From G963668605 sp963668605 (lineage in GTDB: Bacteria; Acidobacteriota; Terriglobia; Bryobacterales; Bryobacteraceae): a stretch of 64,000 bases of DNA. The notes under the pieces were generated by a model that had not been told where the DNA came from, searched no databases, and saw only the letters and a program-made list of their open reading frames with translations. The position numbers were made by a program, and so were the translations under genes. Where the stretch lies: assembly GCA_963668605.1 (NCBI GenBank), contig OY764903.1:2852001-2916000 (forward strand), read 5' to 3'. Shown one piece after another: positions 46,770 through 56,606 of this stretch; positions within the stretch are counted from its first letter, which is position 1; each line of letters starts with the position of its first letter.

Positions 46770-48119
46770 ATGACACGCAGAGTTTTTTCTTCCATGATGG
46801 CCGGTGCACCGGCGCTTCTATCGCAGGCCAACAAGCCTCCGAATATCATCCTGATGACCGGCGAGGACATGGGCAAGCAGTTGGGCTGCTATCGATTTCC
46901 GCAGATGCGCACGCCCAACCTGGACAAGCTTGCGAGCGAAGGCGTGCGGATGGACCATGCCTTCACGACAGCACCGGTCTGCTCCGCCAGCCGGTCGGCT
47001 TTTATGACCGGAGTGTACCAGACACGGATCGACGCGCAGCACCACAGAAGCCACCGCAAGGACGGCTATCAGTTGCCCGACGGCGTGAAACTGGTCACCC
47101 ATCGGCTGCGCGAGCGCGGCTACTTCACCTGCAACGTGAAACAGATCGCACCGGGCTTGAGCGGCACCAATAAGACGGACTTCAACTTCAACGGAGAGAA
47201 AGCGTTCGAAGGCGGACATTGGAATGAACGCCAGAAGGGTCAGCCGTTCTTCGCGCACATCAACTACGCGGCGCCGCACAAAGGAGCCTCGTTCCCGCTG
47301 GCGCGCAAGCAGAAATACCTGGTTGATCCGGCCAAGCTGGAACTGCCTCCGTATTGGCCGGACCACCCCGTGGTCCGCGACGAGTACGCCAATTTTCTAG
47401 ACGCCATCAATCTGCTCGATTCGCAGATCGGCGTGACGCTCGAAGTCTTGAAAAAGGATGGAGTGCTCGACAACACGCTCGTGTTCTTCATGGGCGACAA
47501 CGGGCGCTGCCTGATTCGCGGTAAGCAATGGTGCTATGAGTCCGGGCTGTCGGTCCCAATGATCGCGTGGTGGCCGGGCGGTGGACTCAAGGCCGGCAGC
47601 GTACGCACCGATCTGGTGAGTTCGCTCGACATGACCGCGACGACTTTGTGGGCCGCGGGTATTCCACTGCCAGAGGTCTTCGACGGGCAGCCGCTGTTCG
47701 GAGACAAGGCCGGCAAGCCGCGCCAGCATGTTTTCGGCGCGCGCGACCGTTGCGATATGACCATGGACCGCATCCGCACCGTGCGCAACGAACGCTTCAG
47801 GTACATACACAACTTCATGCCAGAGAACCCATACACGCAGTGGAACCAGTACATCGAGCAGAGCTATCCCACGCTCGGCGTCATGAAGAAACTGTATGGC
47901 GAAGGCAAACTGAACGCAACACAATCTCTGTTCATGGCTCCGCGCAGACCCAGCGAGGAGCTTTATGACCTCTCCGTGGATCCGTACGAGGTGAACAATC
48001 TGGCCGCGTCGAAGCAGCACCAGGCTACTTTGCTGGATTTGCGCGCGAGAGTCGATCGCTGGATTTGGGAGACCGACGACCAAGGCCGCTTCCCGGAGCC
48101 TCCGGCTTCGCAGAAGTAG
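46770..48119 (+). CDS. Exported sulfatase (type I, formylglycine-dependent motif)
   Basis: 449 residues. The N-terminus has a Tat-like pattern (TRRVFSSMMAGAPALLSQA). The sulfatase core starts PNIILMTGEDMG, supplying metal-ligand acids. The modification site is C71-S-A-S-R75 (CXAXR), so formylglycine conversion of Cys71 would be needed. FMGDNGRCLIRGKQW carries further active-site Asp/Asn and Lys. The ending (RPSEELYDLSVDPYEVNNLA) is typical of alkaline-phosphatase-fold sulfatases. It lies before a family 2 glycoside hydrolase and a sugar transporter on the same strand, suggesting desulfation of a glycan. No canonical FGE gene with catalytic cysteines lies in the window. Confidence 0.88.
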   Translation: MTRRVFSSMMAGAPALLSQANKPPNIILMTGEDMGKQLGCYRFPQMRTPNLDKLASEGVRMDHAFTTAPVCSASRSAFMTGVYQTRIDAQHHRSHRKDGYQLPDGVKLVTHRLRERGYFTCNVKQIAPGLSGTNKTDFNFNGEKAFEGGHWNERQKGQPFFAHINYAAPHKGASFPLARKQKYLVDPAKLELPPYWPDHPVVRDEYANFLDAINLLDSQIGVTLEVLKKDGVLDNTLVFFMGDNGRCLIRGKQWCYESGLSVPMIAWWPGGGLKAGSVRTDLVSSLDMTATTLWAAGIPLPEVFDGQPLFGDKAGKPRQHVFGARDRCDMTMDRIRTVRNERFRYIHNFMPENPYTQWNQYIEQSYPTLGVMKKLYGEGKLNATQSLFMAPRRPSEELYDLSVDPYEVNNLAASKQHQATLLDLRARVDRWIWETDDQGRFPEPPASQK

Positions 48120-48215
48120 GCGCCGCGCCCGGACAGCTTGACAGCAGAGCAACGGGCGTGATTATCTTGTCTGTGACGTGAACGTACACGGAATGCGAAA
48201 TAGGGAGTTTTAGCA

Positions 48216-50252
48216 ATGCCTTCCCGCCGGTCTTTTCTACTCGCGAGCGGAGGCGCTGGTCTGCTTCCCGCCGCAGCCGCCGTTAACGCGCCGGCGGCAC
48301 ATGGAGCCGGCGCCTTCAGCCTGGACGGTCCATGGCGCTTCCGCCTCGACGCCGAGATTAAGTGGCGCGAGGTTAGCGTGCCGCACACCTGGCAAACCTC
48401 CGCCACAACCGCCGAGTACTTCGGCGTCGCCTGGTACGAACGAGAGTTCACCGCACCCGTCGAGTGGAAAGACTCCGCCGTGCGCGTGGAGTTTGACGCG
48501 GTGTTTCACTCCGCGTCGGTCACGGTGAACGACCGGCCCGCCGGAGAGCACCTGCGCAAAGGCTACACCGCATTTACGATCGACGCAACGCCGCATCTGA
48601 AGTGGGGAGCAATCAACCGCATTCGCGTGCGTGTCAATAACGACTTCGACGAGCACATGCTGCCGCGCGGCAAGTCGAGTGACTGGACCCACGACGGCGG
48701 AATCTACAGACCCGTGCGGCTGCTGGTCACGCCCAAGCTCTTCGTCGAGCGTATCGAGATCGATGCGCTTCCAAATCTCTCCACGAAGACCGCGGAAGTG
48801 CGTGTCCGCGCGGTTGTCCGCAACCTCGGCACGCAAGCAGCCGAAGGCTCGCTCGATCTGCGAATAGTTGAAGAAGGCACGGATCGGCCCGTCGTGCAAA
48901 AAGACGGCTCGGCGCGCTACAACGTACCCGGCGGGCAGAGTGCTGTGATCGCCCTGGCCGCGGTGCAGGTTGAAAACGCACGTCTGTGGCACTTCGATCA
49001 TCCCAACCTATATCGCGCTTGTGTTCGCGCGAGTTCCGGACACGCGTACGAGGACACGTTCGGCATCCGCTCGTTGGAAACGCGCGACGGGGCGTTCTTC
49101 TTGAATGGCGAAAAGATCCGCCCGATGGGCGTCGAGCGCATGGCCGGCTCGAATCCGGAATTCGGCATGGCCGAACCGTCGTCGTGGATCGAACACGACC
49201 ATGACGACATGCGCAACCTCAATTGCGTCTATACGCGCGTGCATTGGCCGCAGGACCGGCGCGTGCTCGACTATTGCGACCGCAACGGCGTCTTTATGCA
49301 AACCGAGGTTCCCACCTGGGGACCTGGCACGTTCAAGGGGATGAAGACGGAACCCGACCGCGACATTCTCGACAACGGCCTCGAGCAACTGCGCGAGATG
49401 ATCGCGCGCGACCGCAACCATCCGTGCCTGTTTTCCTGGGGCGTTTGCAACGAGATCGGCGGGCAGAATCCGCCGGCCTACTCCTTTGCCAAGACGATGT
49501 ACGCGGAGGCCAAGCGGCTCGACCCGCTGCGCCTGGTCACGTATGCTTCGCATTCGCTGAAGAAAGATCCCGGCAAGGACGTCTCAGGCCTGATGGACTA
49601 CGTGATGTGCAACGAATACTACGAGAGCTGGTCTCCGGGCACACCGCAGGATCTCGCGCGCAACCTCGACGAGATTCACCAGGCATTTCCGGGTAAGGCA
49701 ATCGTCATTTCCGAGTATGGCTGGTGTGCCTGCACCGCGGACCGGCCCGAGGGCGACGCCAGCCGGGCGAGGGTCCTGCGCGAACACGACGCCGTGTTCC
49801 GCGAACGCCCGTGGGTGGCTGGTTTGATCTTTTTCTGCTACAACGACTACCGCACGCACGTGGGCGATAAAGGCACGGGCGTGATGAAGCAGCGCGTCCA
49901 CGGCGTCGTCGATCTCTACGGCGCGCGCAAACCTTCCTACGAAGCGCTGCGCTCGGAGTCGAGTCCGGTCGATTCCTTGCGTGCCAAAGGGCGCCCGGCG
50001 AAACTATCGGTCGCGCTGACGACAAGGGCGACGGTCCCCGCTTACATTCTTCGCGGCTACACGCTGCGGGCCGTGGCCTACGGGTTTGGAGAGATCCCCA
50101 TCGAGAGGCTCTCCGCGGCGCTGCCTGAGATGAAGCCGGGCCAGACGGCGCAGCACGAATTCCAGTTCCATGAGGCAGGCATCCTGCGCATTCAATTGGA
50201 CGTCTTGCGGCCGGACGGCCAGTCCGTTTCGACCGAGCAGTGGAAGTTTTGA
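48216..50252 (+). CDS. Glycoside hydrolase family 2, Tat-exported (beta-galactosidase/beta-glucuronidase type)
   Basis: 678 residues. AGGGAG precedes the ATG. The twin-arginine signal SRRSFLLASGGAGLLPAAAA directs export. A jelly-roll sugar-binding domain (FSLDGPWRFRLD ... WYEREFTAP), an immunoglobulin-like domain and a TIM barrel follow. The acid/base Glu is in SWGVCNEIGG (about residue 410) and the nucleophile Glu in IVISEYGW (about residue 498). It lies 96 bp after the sulfatase and 10 bp before the transporter. The exact glycosidic bond cannot be assigned. Confidence 0.9.
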   Translation: MPSRRSFLLASGGAGLLPAAAAVNAPAAHGAGAFSLDGPWRFRLDAEIKWREVSVPHTWQTSATTAEYFGVAWYEREFTAPVEWKDSAVRVEFDAVFHSASVTVNDRPAGEHLRKGYTAFTIDATPHLKWGAINRIRVRVNNDFDEHMLPRGKSSDWTHDGGIYRPVRLLVTPKLFVERIEIDALPNLSTKTAEVRVRAVVRNLGTQAAEGSLDLRIVEEGTDRPVVQKDGSARYNVPGGQSAVIALAAVQVENARLWHFDHPNLYRACVRASSGHAYEDTFGIRSLETRDGAFFLNGEKIRPMGVERMAGSNPEFGMAEPSSWIEHDHDDMRNLNCVYTRVHWPQDRRVLDYCDRNGVFMQTEVPTWGPGTFKGMKTEPDRDILDNGLEQLREMIARDRNHPCLFSWGVCNEIGGQNPPAYSFAKTMYAEAKRLDPLRLVTYASHSLKKDPGKDVSGLMDYVMCNEYYESWSPGTPQDLARNLDEIHQAFPGKAIVISEYGWCACTADRPEGDASRARVLREHDAVFRERPWVAGLIFFCYNDYRTHVGDKGTGVMKQRVHGVVDLYGARKPSYEALRSESSPVDSLRAKGRPAKLSVALTTRATVPAYILRGYTLRAVAYGFGEIPIERLSAALPEMKPGQTAQHEFQFHEAGILRIQLDVLRPDGQSVSTEQWKF

Positions 50253-50262
50253 AAGTGATTTT

Positions 50263-51633
50263 ATGATCGGCACAACGCCCCAGTCCGATAGCTCCGTGCA
50301 CGCCTCAAGGATGTTTGTCTACCTGACCGCTTTGGTCGCGGCGACATCCGGGCTCCTGTTCGGCTTTGACATCGCAGTGATCAACGGTGCGATCATCTTT
50401 CTACGCGATGAGTTTCAGCTTACGGAGATGCAGACGGAATTCGCCGCCAGCAGCCTCCTGTTCGGCTGTATCTTCGGCGCGGCGATGGCCGGTTGGCTGA
50501 GCGACAAGTTCGGGAGACGGCGCCTGCTGATGATTTGCGCGACGCTCTTCGCGGTCTCCGCACTCGGCGCAGCGATTCCGCGCAACCTCACCGATTTTGC
50601 GATTTACCGCTTCATCGGTGGAATCGCCATCGGCGCGGCCTCGCTTCTGGCGCCGCTCTACATCGCCGAGATCGCACCTGCCACGATTCGCGGAAGACTG
50701 GTCGCGCTGAACCAGATGGCGATCGTCACTGGAATCCTGCTGGCCTATCTCGTCAACTGGGTGCTCTCGTTTGCGGGTCCGTCGAGTTGGCGTTGGATGT
50801 TCGCCGTCGCCGCTATTCCTTCCATCGCATTTTTCATCGCGCTATTCTTCGTTCCAGAAAGCCCGCGCTGGCTGGTCGAGATGCGGCGTGAACCCGAGGC
50901 AAAGGACGTGCTCGAGCGCGTCAACGGTTCCGTGATCGCCGCGCAAGAGCTGGTGCAAATTCGCGAGTCGATCGCCGGCGAGTCCGGCACGCTTTCGGAA
51001 TTGCTCGAACCCGGCTACCGTAGGGCGCTGCTGCTGGCGGTTTCCTTGGCCATCCTGCAACAGATCACAGGCATCAATACAGTGCTGTTCTATGGCTCGA
51101 TTATTTTCAAGGAGCAGGTCGCCGGCCAGAGCGACAGCGCTGCCATCGGAGCCAACGTCACCGTGGGACTTGTCAATTTCTTCGTCACGCTGGTGGCGCT
51201 TTACACGATCGATAAATTCGGGCGGCGTCCATTGCTGATGCTCTCGGCAGGCATGATGGCGATTGGCCAGGCGGCGTTGGGCGCGGCATTCCTGCTGCCC
51301 AAGCCGCCCGCGATGCTGGTTCTAGCGATGATGCTGTTGTGCGTATCGGCGTTCGCCATCGGCCTGGGTCCGGGTGTGTGGGTGCTGATGAGCGAGATCT
51401 TCCCGACGCGCATACGCGGCCGCGCGATGTCGGTGGCCACCATCGCTCTATGGATCGCCTGTACCGTGCTCACGATGACGTTTCTCAGTCTCACCAAGGC
51501 GATCTCGCCGACGGGCGCCTTCTGGATTTACAGCGGAATGTGCGTCCTCACGCTTGGGATCGTGTGGCGCTGGGCGCCGGAGACCAAGAACAAGACTCTG
51601 GAGGAGATCGAGAGAAGCTGGAAGGCTTCCTGA
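50263..51633 (+). CDS. MFS sugar porter family transporter
   Basis: 456 residues from the ATG at 50263; the open frame extends upstream into the hydrolase gene but the sugar-porter fold begins here. Twelve membrane segments are predicted. Sugar-porter signatures are clear: GWLSDKFGRRRLLM, PESPRWLVEMRREP, ILQQITGINTVLFYG, DKFGRRPLLM and PETKNKTLEEIE. It is probably a proton-sugar symporter at the inner membrane taking up the product of the adjacent glycoside hydrolase. Confidence 0.92.
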   Translation: MIGTTPQSDSSVHASRMFVYLTALVAATSGLLFGFDIAVINGAIIFLRDEFQLTEMQTEFAASSLLFGCIFGAAMAGWLSDKFGRRRLLMICATLFAVSALGAAIPRNLTDFAIYRFIGGIAIGAASLLAPLYIAEIAPATIRGRLVALNQMAIVTGILLAYLVNWVLSFAGPSSWRWMFAVAAIPSIAFFIALFFVPESPRWLVEMRREPEAKDVLERVNGSVIAAQELVQIRESIAGESGTLSELLEPGYRRALLLAVSLAILQQITGINTVLFYGSIIFKEQVAGQSDSAAIGANVTVGLVNFFVTLVALYTIDKFGRRPLLMLSAGMMAIGQAALGAAFLLPKPPAMLVLAMMLLCVSAFAIGLGPGVWVLMSEIFPTRIRGRAMSVATIALWIACTVLTMTFLSLTKAISPTGAFWIYSGMCVLTLGIVWRWAPETKNKTLEEIERSWKAS

Positions 51634-51926
51634 CGCGGGTTTCTGTCCGCGCTTGAGACGCCGTGTGAACCTGTCATTCTAAACAGAAATGATACGGATT
51701 CTCTTGCTTTGCTCGCTCGTCGCTGCTTACGTCGGACAACTACTCACCGTTTCGGTGTAGTTCGCGCCGGCGGCCCTTTACGCTAGTGCGGATTCGCCCC
51801 AAGAACTAGGTACTTCGCCGGATTCCTCGACACCCGCATCTCACTTACTCTAAGGTCACGCCCTGCATCGGCCGATAGAGCGAGGGAAGCGGTGCGCCGC
51901 CGGAGGAACTTTGCGGCGCGGTACGA
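51634..51926. other. Gene-free interval between the sugar transporter and the HD-GYP/GGDEF gene
   Basis: No supported ORF or RNA gene. A short GC hairpin (CGCGGG/CCGCG) follows the transporter stop but has no T-tract. Nothing else was recognised. Confidence 0.4.
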
Positions 51927-54377
51927 ATGCCAGCTAATCTCAACAGACGCGCACGAATCTATATTCTGGCGACGATCATCCTCGGAGCCTTGGTGTTCTT
52001 CGTGGAAGGAGTTCTGGAGTGGCACTCCCAAGCTCTCGGCCGCTTCTGCTTCTATGTGATCCTGGCGCTGGTATGCTCCGGCTTGAAAGTCAAACTGCCC
52101 TCCGTTACGGGCACGATCTCAGCCAACTTCCTGTTCGTGATGCTTGGAATGGTGGAGTTGACGCAGGCGGAGACCATTGTGCTGGCCTGCACGGCCACCT
52201 TCGGTCAGGGCCTGCATAAGAATTTCCACCGGGTGCATCTGCCACAGTTGCTCTTCAACGTGGCGAGCATGGCCATTGCTGTCGCGGCGGCATATTCGGT
52301 CTACTCCTCGGGCTTCTGGCGCGGGCAACTCGCTCAGCCAATCTTGCTTGTCATGGCTTCCGCGACATTTTTCCTGCTGGACACGTTTCCGGTGGCTGCC
52401 GTCATCACGCTGACGGAACACCGGGCACTTTCGACGGTATTCCGCGAGTGCTACCTATGGGGTTTCCCCTTTTATATTGTGGGCGCGTGCCTGGCATGGG
52501 TGATCGCGGCTGGCAATCAACAGGTGGGCTGGTTCGCCTCGATCTTCATACTCCCGGTGATTTATCTGATCTACTGCTCGTTCCGGCTGTATATCAACAA
52601 CATGGGAAGCGAAAAGGTGCATGCCGAAGAGATGGCGGCGCTGCACTTACGGACGATTGAAGCGCTGGCCCTCGCGATTGAAGCGAAGGACCATACAACG
52701 CACGATCATCTTCAGCGGGTGCAGATCTACGCGATCGAGGTCGGCCGGGAACTCGGTCTGGAAGAGGCTGAGCTCGAAGCGCTACGGGCGGCCGCGCTGC
52801 TCCACGACATCGGCAAACTGGCGGTGCCGGAGCACATTATCTCCAAGCCGGGCAAATTGACGCGCGAAGAGTTCGAGAAGATGAAGATCCACCCGATCGT
52901 GGGCGCGGAGATTCTCGCCCGTGTGCAATTCCCGCATGCGGTCGCGCCCATCGTGCGCGCGCACCACGAGAAGTGGAACGGAGCGGGCTATCCGGACGGA
53001 TTGCGCGGGGAAGAGATTCCGATCGGCGCAAGGATTCTGTCCGCGGTCGACTGTCTGGATGCGCTCGCCTCGGACCGCCAATACCGCCTCGCCGTCTCGC
53101 TGGAGGAAGCGGTAAAGCAGGTTGTCGCCGACGCCGGCATTAGCTTCGATCCGCAAGTCGTCGCGATCATCGAGCGCCGCTATCTGGAGTTCGACCAACT
53201 TGTGAAGGCGCGCGCAATCGAATTCCAGCACCTCTCCACCGGCGTGCAGGTCGACCGCGGCCGCGAACCGGCGACCGGTTTCGAGGTCTCCCACCCCACG
53301 GGATCGAATGAAAAGAAGAAGATGTCCGGGGATTTTCTGGCCTCCATTGCGGCAGCGCGCCAGGAAGCGCAAAATCTCTTCGAGCTCTCACAGGATCTCG
53401 GCAATTCGCTGAGCCTGGACGAGACGCTGTCCGTACTCGCCGTGCGCCTGAAGCGCATGATCCCGTACGACGCGCTGGCGGTCTACATCCTTCGGGACAA
53501 CAAGTTGCAGCCGGAATACGTGGTCGGCGAAAACTTCCGCCTGTTCTCCTCGCTCCAGATTCCGCTCGGCGCCGGTCTCTCCGGTTGGGTGGCGGAGAAC
53601 CGCAAGGCGATCCTGAACGGCAACCCGAACGTGGAACCGGGCTACCTAAACGATCCGAACAAGTTCACGGCGATGCGCTCTGCGCTCTCGGTTCCGCTCG
53701 AAGGCGTCAATGGTGTTGTCGGCGTCATCACGTTGTACCAGAATGACCGTGATAATTTTACGCGCGACCACCTGCGCATTTTGCTCGGCATCACGACGAA
53801 GATCTCAGTCTCCATCGAGAACGCCCTGCGCTTCCGGCTCGCGGAGCAATCCGCCTCGACAGACTACCTAACCGGACTGCCGAACGCACGTTCGCTGTTC
53901 CTCCACCTCGACAGCGAAATCGCGCGTTGCCGTCGCCTGAACAGTTCGTTAATCGTGATGGTCTGCGATCTGAACGGCTTCAAGACGGTGAACGATCGCT
54001 TTGGCCACATGGTGGGCGACAGAGTGCTCAGAAGCCTCGCGCGTCGCCTCAAGGAAAGCTGCCGGGAGTACGACTATGTCGCACGGATGGGCGGAGACGA
54101 GTTCGTTCTCGTGATTCCCGGCCTGACCGACGAGACCGTCCAAAAGCGCGTCGAGCGCCTCGACCAGCTTGCCTCCGGGACGGCCCACGAACTCGAACTC
54201 GATGCCATCCTGTCGCTCAGCGTGGGCGTCGCCCAATTCCCGGAATGCGGACCCGACGCCGAACAGATCCTCGCCGAAGCCGACAGGCGCATGTACCGGG
54301 ATAAGCAGGAGCAAAAAATGCACACCGAGGGCCGTCGAGGCTTCAATTTCGACCAGGCGGCCGGTGTGATGAAATAG
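51927..54377 (+). CDS. Membrane HD-GYP / GAF / GGDEF protein (cyclic-di-GMP metabolism)
   Basis: 816 residues. Seven or so membrane segments fill about 10-220. An HD-GYP domain (about 235-420) has LLHDIGKLAVPEHI near residue 292 and HHEKWNGAGYPDG near 350, where Asn stands in place of the usual Asp before GxGYP. A GAF domain covers about 470-630. The GGDEF domain (about 640-800) has TDYLTGLPNARS and MGGDEF near residue 720. A product-inhibition site RxxD (REYD) sits exactly five residues before GGDEF. Both synthesis and hydrolysis sites look intact. It is monocistronic and convergent with the next gene, 7 bp away. Confidence 0.9.
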   Translation: MPANLNRRARIYILATIILGALVFFVEGVLEWHSQALGRFCFYVILALVCSGLKVKLPSVTGTISANFLFVMLGMVELTQAETIVLACTATFGQGLHKNFHRVHLPQLLFNVASMAIAVAAAYSVYSSGFWRGQLAQPILLVMASATFFLLDTFPVAAVITLTEHRALSTVFRECYLWGFPFYIVGACLAWVIAAGNQQVGWFASIFILPVIYLIYCSFRLYINNMGSEKVHAEEMAALHLRTIEALALAIEAKDHTTHDHLQRVQIYAIEVGRELGLEEAELEALRAAALLHDIGKLAVPEHIISKPGKLTREEFEKMKIHPIVGAEILARVQFPHAVAPIVRAHHEKWNGAGYPDGLRGEEIPIGARILSAVDCLDALASDRQYRLAVSLEEAVKQVVADAGISFDPQVVAIIERRYLEFDQLVKARAIEFQHLSTGVQVDRGREPATGFEVSHPTGSNEKKKMSGDFLASIAAARQEAQNLFELSQDLGNSLSLDETLSVLAVRLKRMIPYDALAVYILRDNKLQPEYVVGENFRLFSSLQIPLGAGLSGWVAENRKAILNGNPNVEPGYLNDPNKFTAMRSALSVPLEGVNGVVGVITLYQNDRDNFTRDHLRILLGITTKISVSIENALRFRLAEQSASTDYLTGLPNARSLFLHLDSEIARCRRLNSSLIVMVCDLNGFKTVNDRFGHMVGDRVLRSLARRLKESCREYDYVARMGGDEFVLVIPGLTDETVQKRVERLDQLASGTAHELELDAILSLSVGVAQFPECGPDAEQILAEADRRMYRDKQEQKMHTEGRRGFNFDQAAGVMK

Positions 54378-54384
54378 CCGCGCG

Positions 54385-55488
54385 TCACTCGCTCATCGTC
54401 TGTTCGACCAGCTTCTCAATCGCCATCGAATAGATTGCCGGCTTGCCGTGCCGGTCGCTTTGGAAAAAGATCCGCTGGCTGTTCGACGAGAACTGCGCCG
54501 CCACGGCGCGCGCGTCGCTGCTCTTGTGTTCGCAGAGCGTGAATTCGCGTTTCACCTGCCGCACGAGCAACAGGATGTGCGGCTGCGCGAGACTGCCGCA
54601 GACTCCCACAAACACGCTGGCGTCCGGGTTCCGTTCGAAATCGGCAAATTGCGTAGTCAAGGCCACCAATGAATCCGCGTTGGTGTCAGGCGTACACTCG
54701 CGAATCGCGTGAATTCGCTTCGGCTCTTCCTGAATGCTGAGGTACAACACCGTGCGCCCGTCGGGCGACCACAGTGCGCGAACCACCCTGCCCGCGCCGA
54801 CGCGCAGCTTGCGATTCTGTTGCCCGTCGTAGTTCACCAGCCAGAGCGTGGCGTCGTCGCGGCGGTAGAGAATTCCGGCCCGCTTCGGGCGCGGCCGCGG
54901 ATCGAGCAGGCGCCCGTCGCTCTCCACCACCGTCGTGGCCGCGCCGCGCATCAACGGTATCAGCCGCAATCGCGAACCCACACCCTTGGCCTCCACCAGA
55001 AACGCGTGCATGCCGTCTTCAGAAACGCTCAGCGAGACGCATTCCTGCCCGGCAGGCACCTCATAGACGACGTGCGTTTTGCGATTCGACAGATTCATCA
55101 GGGTCAACGCGCCCCCGTCGAAGTAGCACAGAGCACGTTCGCCAGGTAGCATCGTGAGCGACCACGGCTGCATCGACTTCGCTGAAGTCAACACAGCGCT
55201 CTCGCCGCTCTTCAAATCCATGCGTAGAGCTTGCAGCGTGCCATCCCGATCGCTGGCATACAGCAATGCATCGCCGCCGCGCGAAACCGGCCGGTTTCGC
55301 GACACGGGCAGAATGCTGGTATAGCCGGGATCGGTCAGGCGCAGGACTTCAAACTCGGTGGCCGGATCAGCATAGCGCTTCCGGTCGGAGGGCAGTCGAG
55401 TCTCCGGCTTCACGGCCGCAAGCGCCGGAAGAGCGGCCAGAAAAGCAGTGAAAGCGCGCCGTCCCGGCGGCTGTGCAGGATGCGCCAT
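54385..55488 (-). CDS. Exported beta-propeller protein (TolB/oligogalacturonate-lyase-like)
   Basis: 366 residues from the ATG at 55486-55488; the open frame extends upstream with a basic tail that overlaps the preceding gene. A Tat-like leader (PGRRAFTAFLAALPALAAV) is followed by repeated propeller blades (RGGDALLYASDRDGTLQAL, ALWSPDGRTVLYLS, NSQRIFFQSDRHGKPAIY). The pattern resembles TolB-type WD40-like proteins and oligogalacturonate lyases. I see no decisive catalytic motif. It starts 14 bp after the DUF3500 gene stop, so the two form an operon. Confidence 0.7.
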   Translation of the reverse strand: MAHPAQPPGRRAFTAFLAALPALAAVKPETRLPSDRKRYADPATEFEVLRLTDPGYTSILPVSRNRPVSRGGDALLYASDRDGTLQALRMDLKSGESAVLTSAKSMQPWSLTMLPGERALCYFDGGALTLMNLSNRKTHVVYEVPAGQECVSLSVSEDGMHAFLVEAKGVGSRLRLIPLMRGAATTVVESDGRLLDPRPRPKRAGILYRRDDATLWLVNYDGQQNRKLRVGAGRVVRALWSPDGRTVLYLSIQEEPKRIHAIRECTPDTNADSLVALTTQFADFERNPDASVFVGVCGSLAQPHILLLVRQVKREFTLCEHKSSDARAVAAQFSSNSQRIFFQSDRHGKPAIYSMAIEKLVEQTMSE

Positions 55489-55502
55489 TGCTTTGATTGT
55501 AT

Positions 55503-56561
55503 CTATTCGTTTGCGCCGTGCGGGCTGCTCTTGTAGTGCTCCGCCAACAAGTCTTGACCCCAGTCGCCGTCGAAGTCGCGCCACACGGAATGGATGTGGT
55601 TCGCTTTGTTCTGAGTGTTATCGTATTCCACGAGAAATGTAGGGCCCTGCACGCGGTAGTAGTGTGGTCCGCCGCGCTCTTCGACGCCCGCCCATGCGAA
55701 AAAGAGGTTGCTGCCCGCCTTGCTGATCTTTTCGAGGCGCGCCTGCGCCACGTCGTCGGGTAGATTCCCGGCGTACTCCTCGAGCAGCGCCTGCAACAGA
55801 ACACGCTGTTTCGTATTCATCTTCGCCGCGGCGAGGCCGCTCGGCTGCCCCTTCAAGGCGGCCTTGCGATCAGCGGCGGTCAGGATGTCGGCGTAGGCCG
55901 TGCGGCTGACTATTGCGACCGCCTTTTGCGAGGCGTCGAGCGATGCGAGCAAGCTACGTGCGAGATCCTCTTCCTGTCCGAGCACGCGCAACCCCTTGCG
56001 CGAACCCTGGCGCACTTCAGCCGGATTCGCGCCAAAAAAAGTTGGCGCTCCGGAGACCTTGCCGTCGACTACCGTGAAATGCACGCTGACATGGTGCCCC
56101 TCCACGCGATAACCCCAAGTGCCCCGTTCCGCTGGCTCGCCGAAGATGCTGAAGAAGTACTTCTCCGGGTTGCGGCGCTCGCCGCTGTCGCCCTCCAATT
56201 CGCGCAATACTTCTTCGAGGCTCATGATTGTGGCCGCCTTGGCGTAACCGCGCTGGCTCAGACCCGCGCTGAGCAGAGCGTGCGCCAGGTGCTTCTGCGA
56301 CGGAGTCATCTCGCGGATCGCAAGCCCCTTGCGCGGCCGCCCGTAGCGTTTCGGAATGTCGTCGGAGGGAATGTAGTGCCAGAAGAAGCGTTCGTCGTCT
56401 TCAAACGGGAAGACCGCCTGGGCACGTTGCTCGGGAGAGAGCGAAGCCAGAAAATTGTGTGCGGCAGAGGACATTGCCGCGGAAGAACGAGATCGATAAT
56501 GCGCAGCCGAGAGTAACAACACACAGACTCCGGCGCCCAGTAACCCCAACTTCAATTTCAC
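55503..56561 (-). CDS. DUF3500 family exported protein
   Basis: 352 residues. An N-terminal hydrophobic stretch (LGLLGAGVCVLLLSAAHY) suggests export or anchoring. DUF3500 features are present: DERFFWHYIPSDDI, RKGLAIREMTPSQKHLAHAL, RGYAKAATIMSLEEVLREL and a C-terminal FLVEYDNTQNKANHIHSVW. No biochemical function is established for the family that I know of. It is upstream of the propeller gene in the same orientation. Confidence 0.8.
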   Translation of the reverse strand: MKLKLGLLGAGVCVLLLSAAHYRSRSSAAMSSAAHNFLASLSPEQRAQAVFPFEDDERFFWHYIPSDDIPKRYGRPRKGLAIREMTPSQKHLAHALLSAGLSQRGYAKAATIMSLEEVLRELEGDSGERRNPEKYFFSIFGEPAERGTWGYRVEGHHVSVHFTVVDGKVSGAPTFFGANPAEVRQGSRKGLRVLGQEEDLARSLLASLDASQKAVAIVSRTAYADILTAADRKAALKGQPSGLAAAKMNTKQRVLLQALLEEYAGNLPDDVAQARLEKISKAGSNLFFAWAGVEERGGPHYYRVQGPTFLVEYDNTQNKANHIHSVWRDFDGDWGQDLLAEHYKSSPHGANE

Positions 56562-56606
56562 GTTAGCCCCAGTCTGAGGCGGGTGGAAACCGGCTCGCCG
56601 CGCTGC

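Noticed and set aside
51640..51660. Rho-independent terminator after the sugar transporter
   Set aside because: A short GC stem is present but there is no run of T after it.
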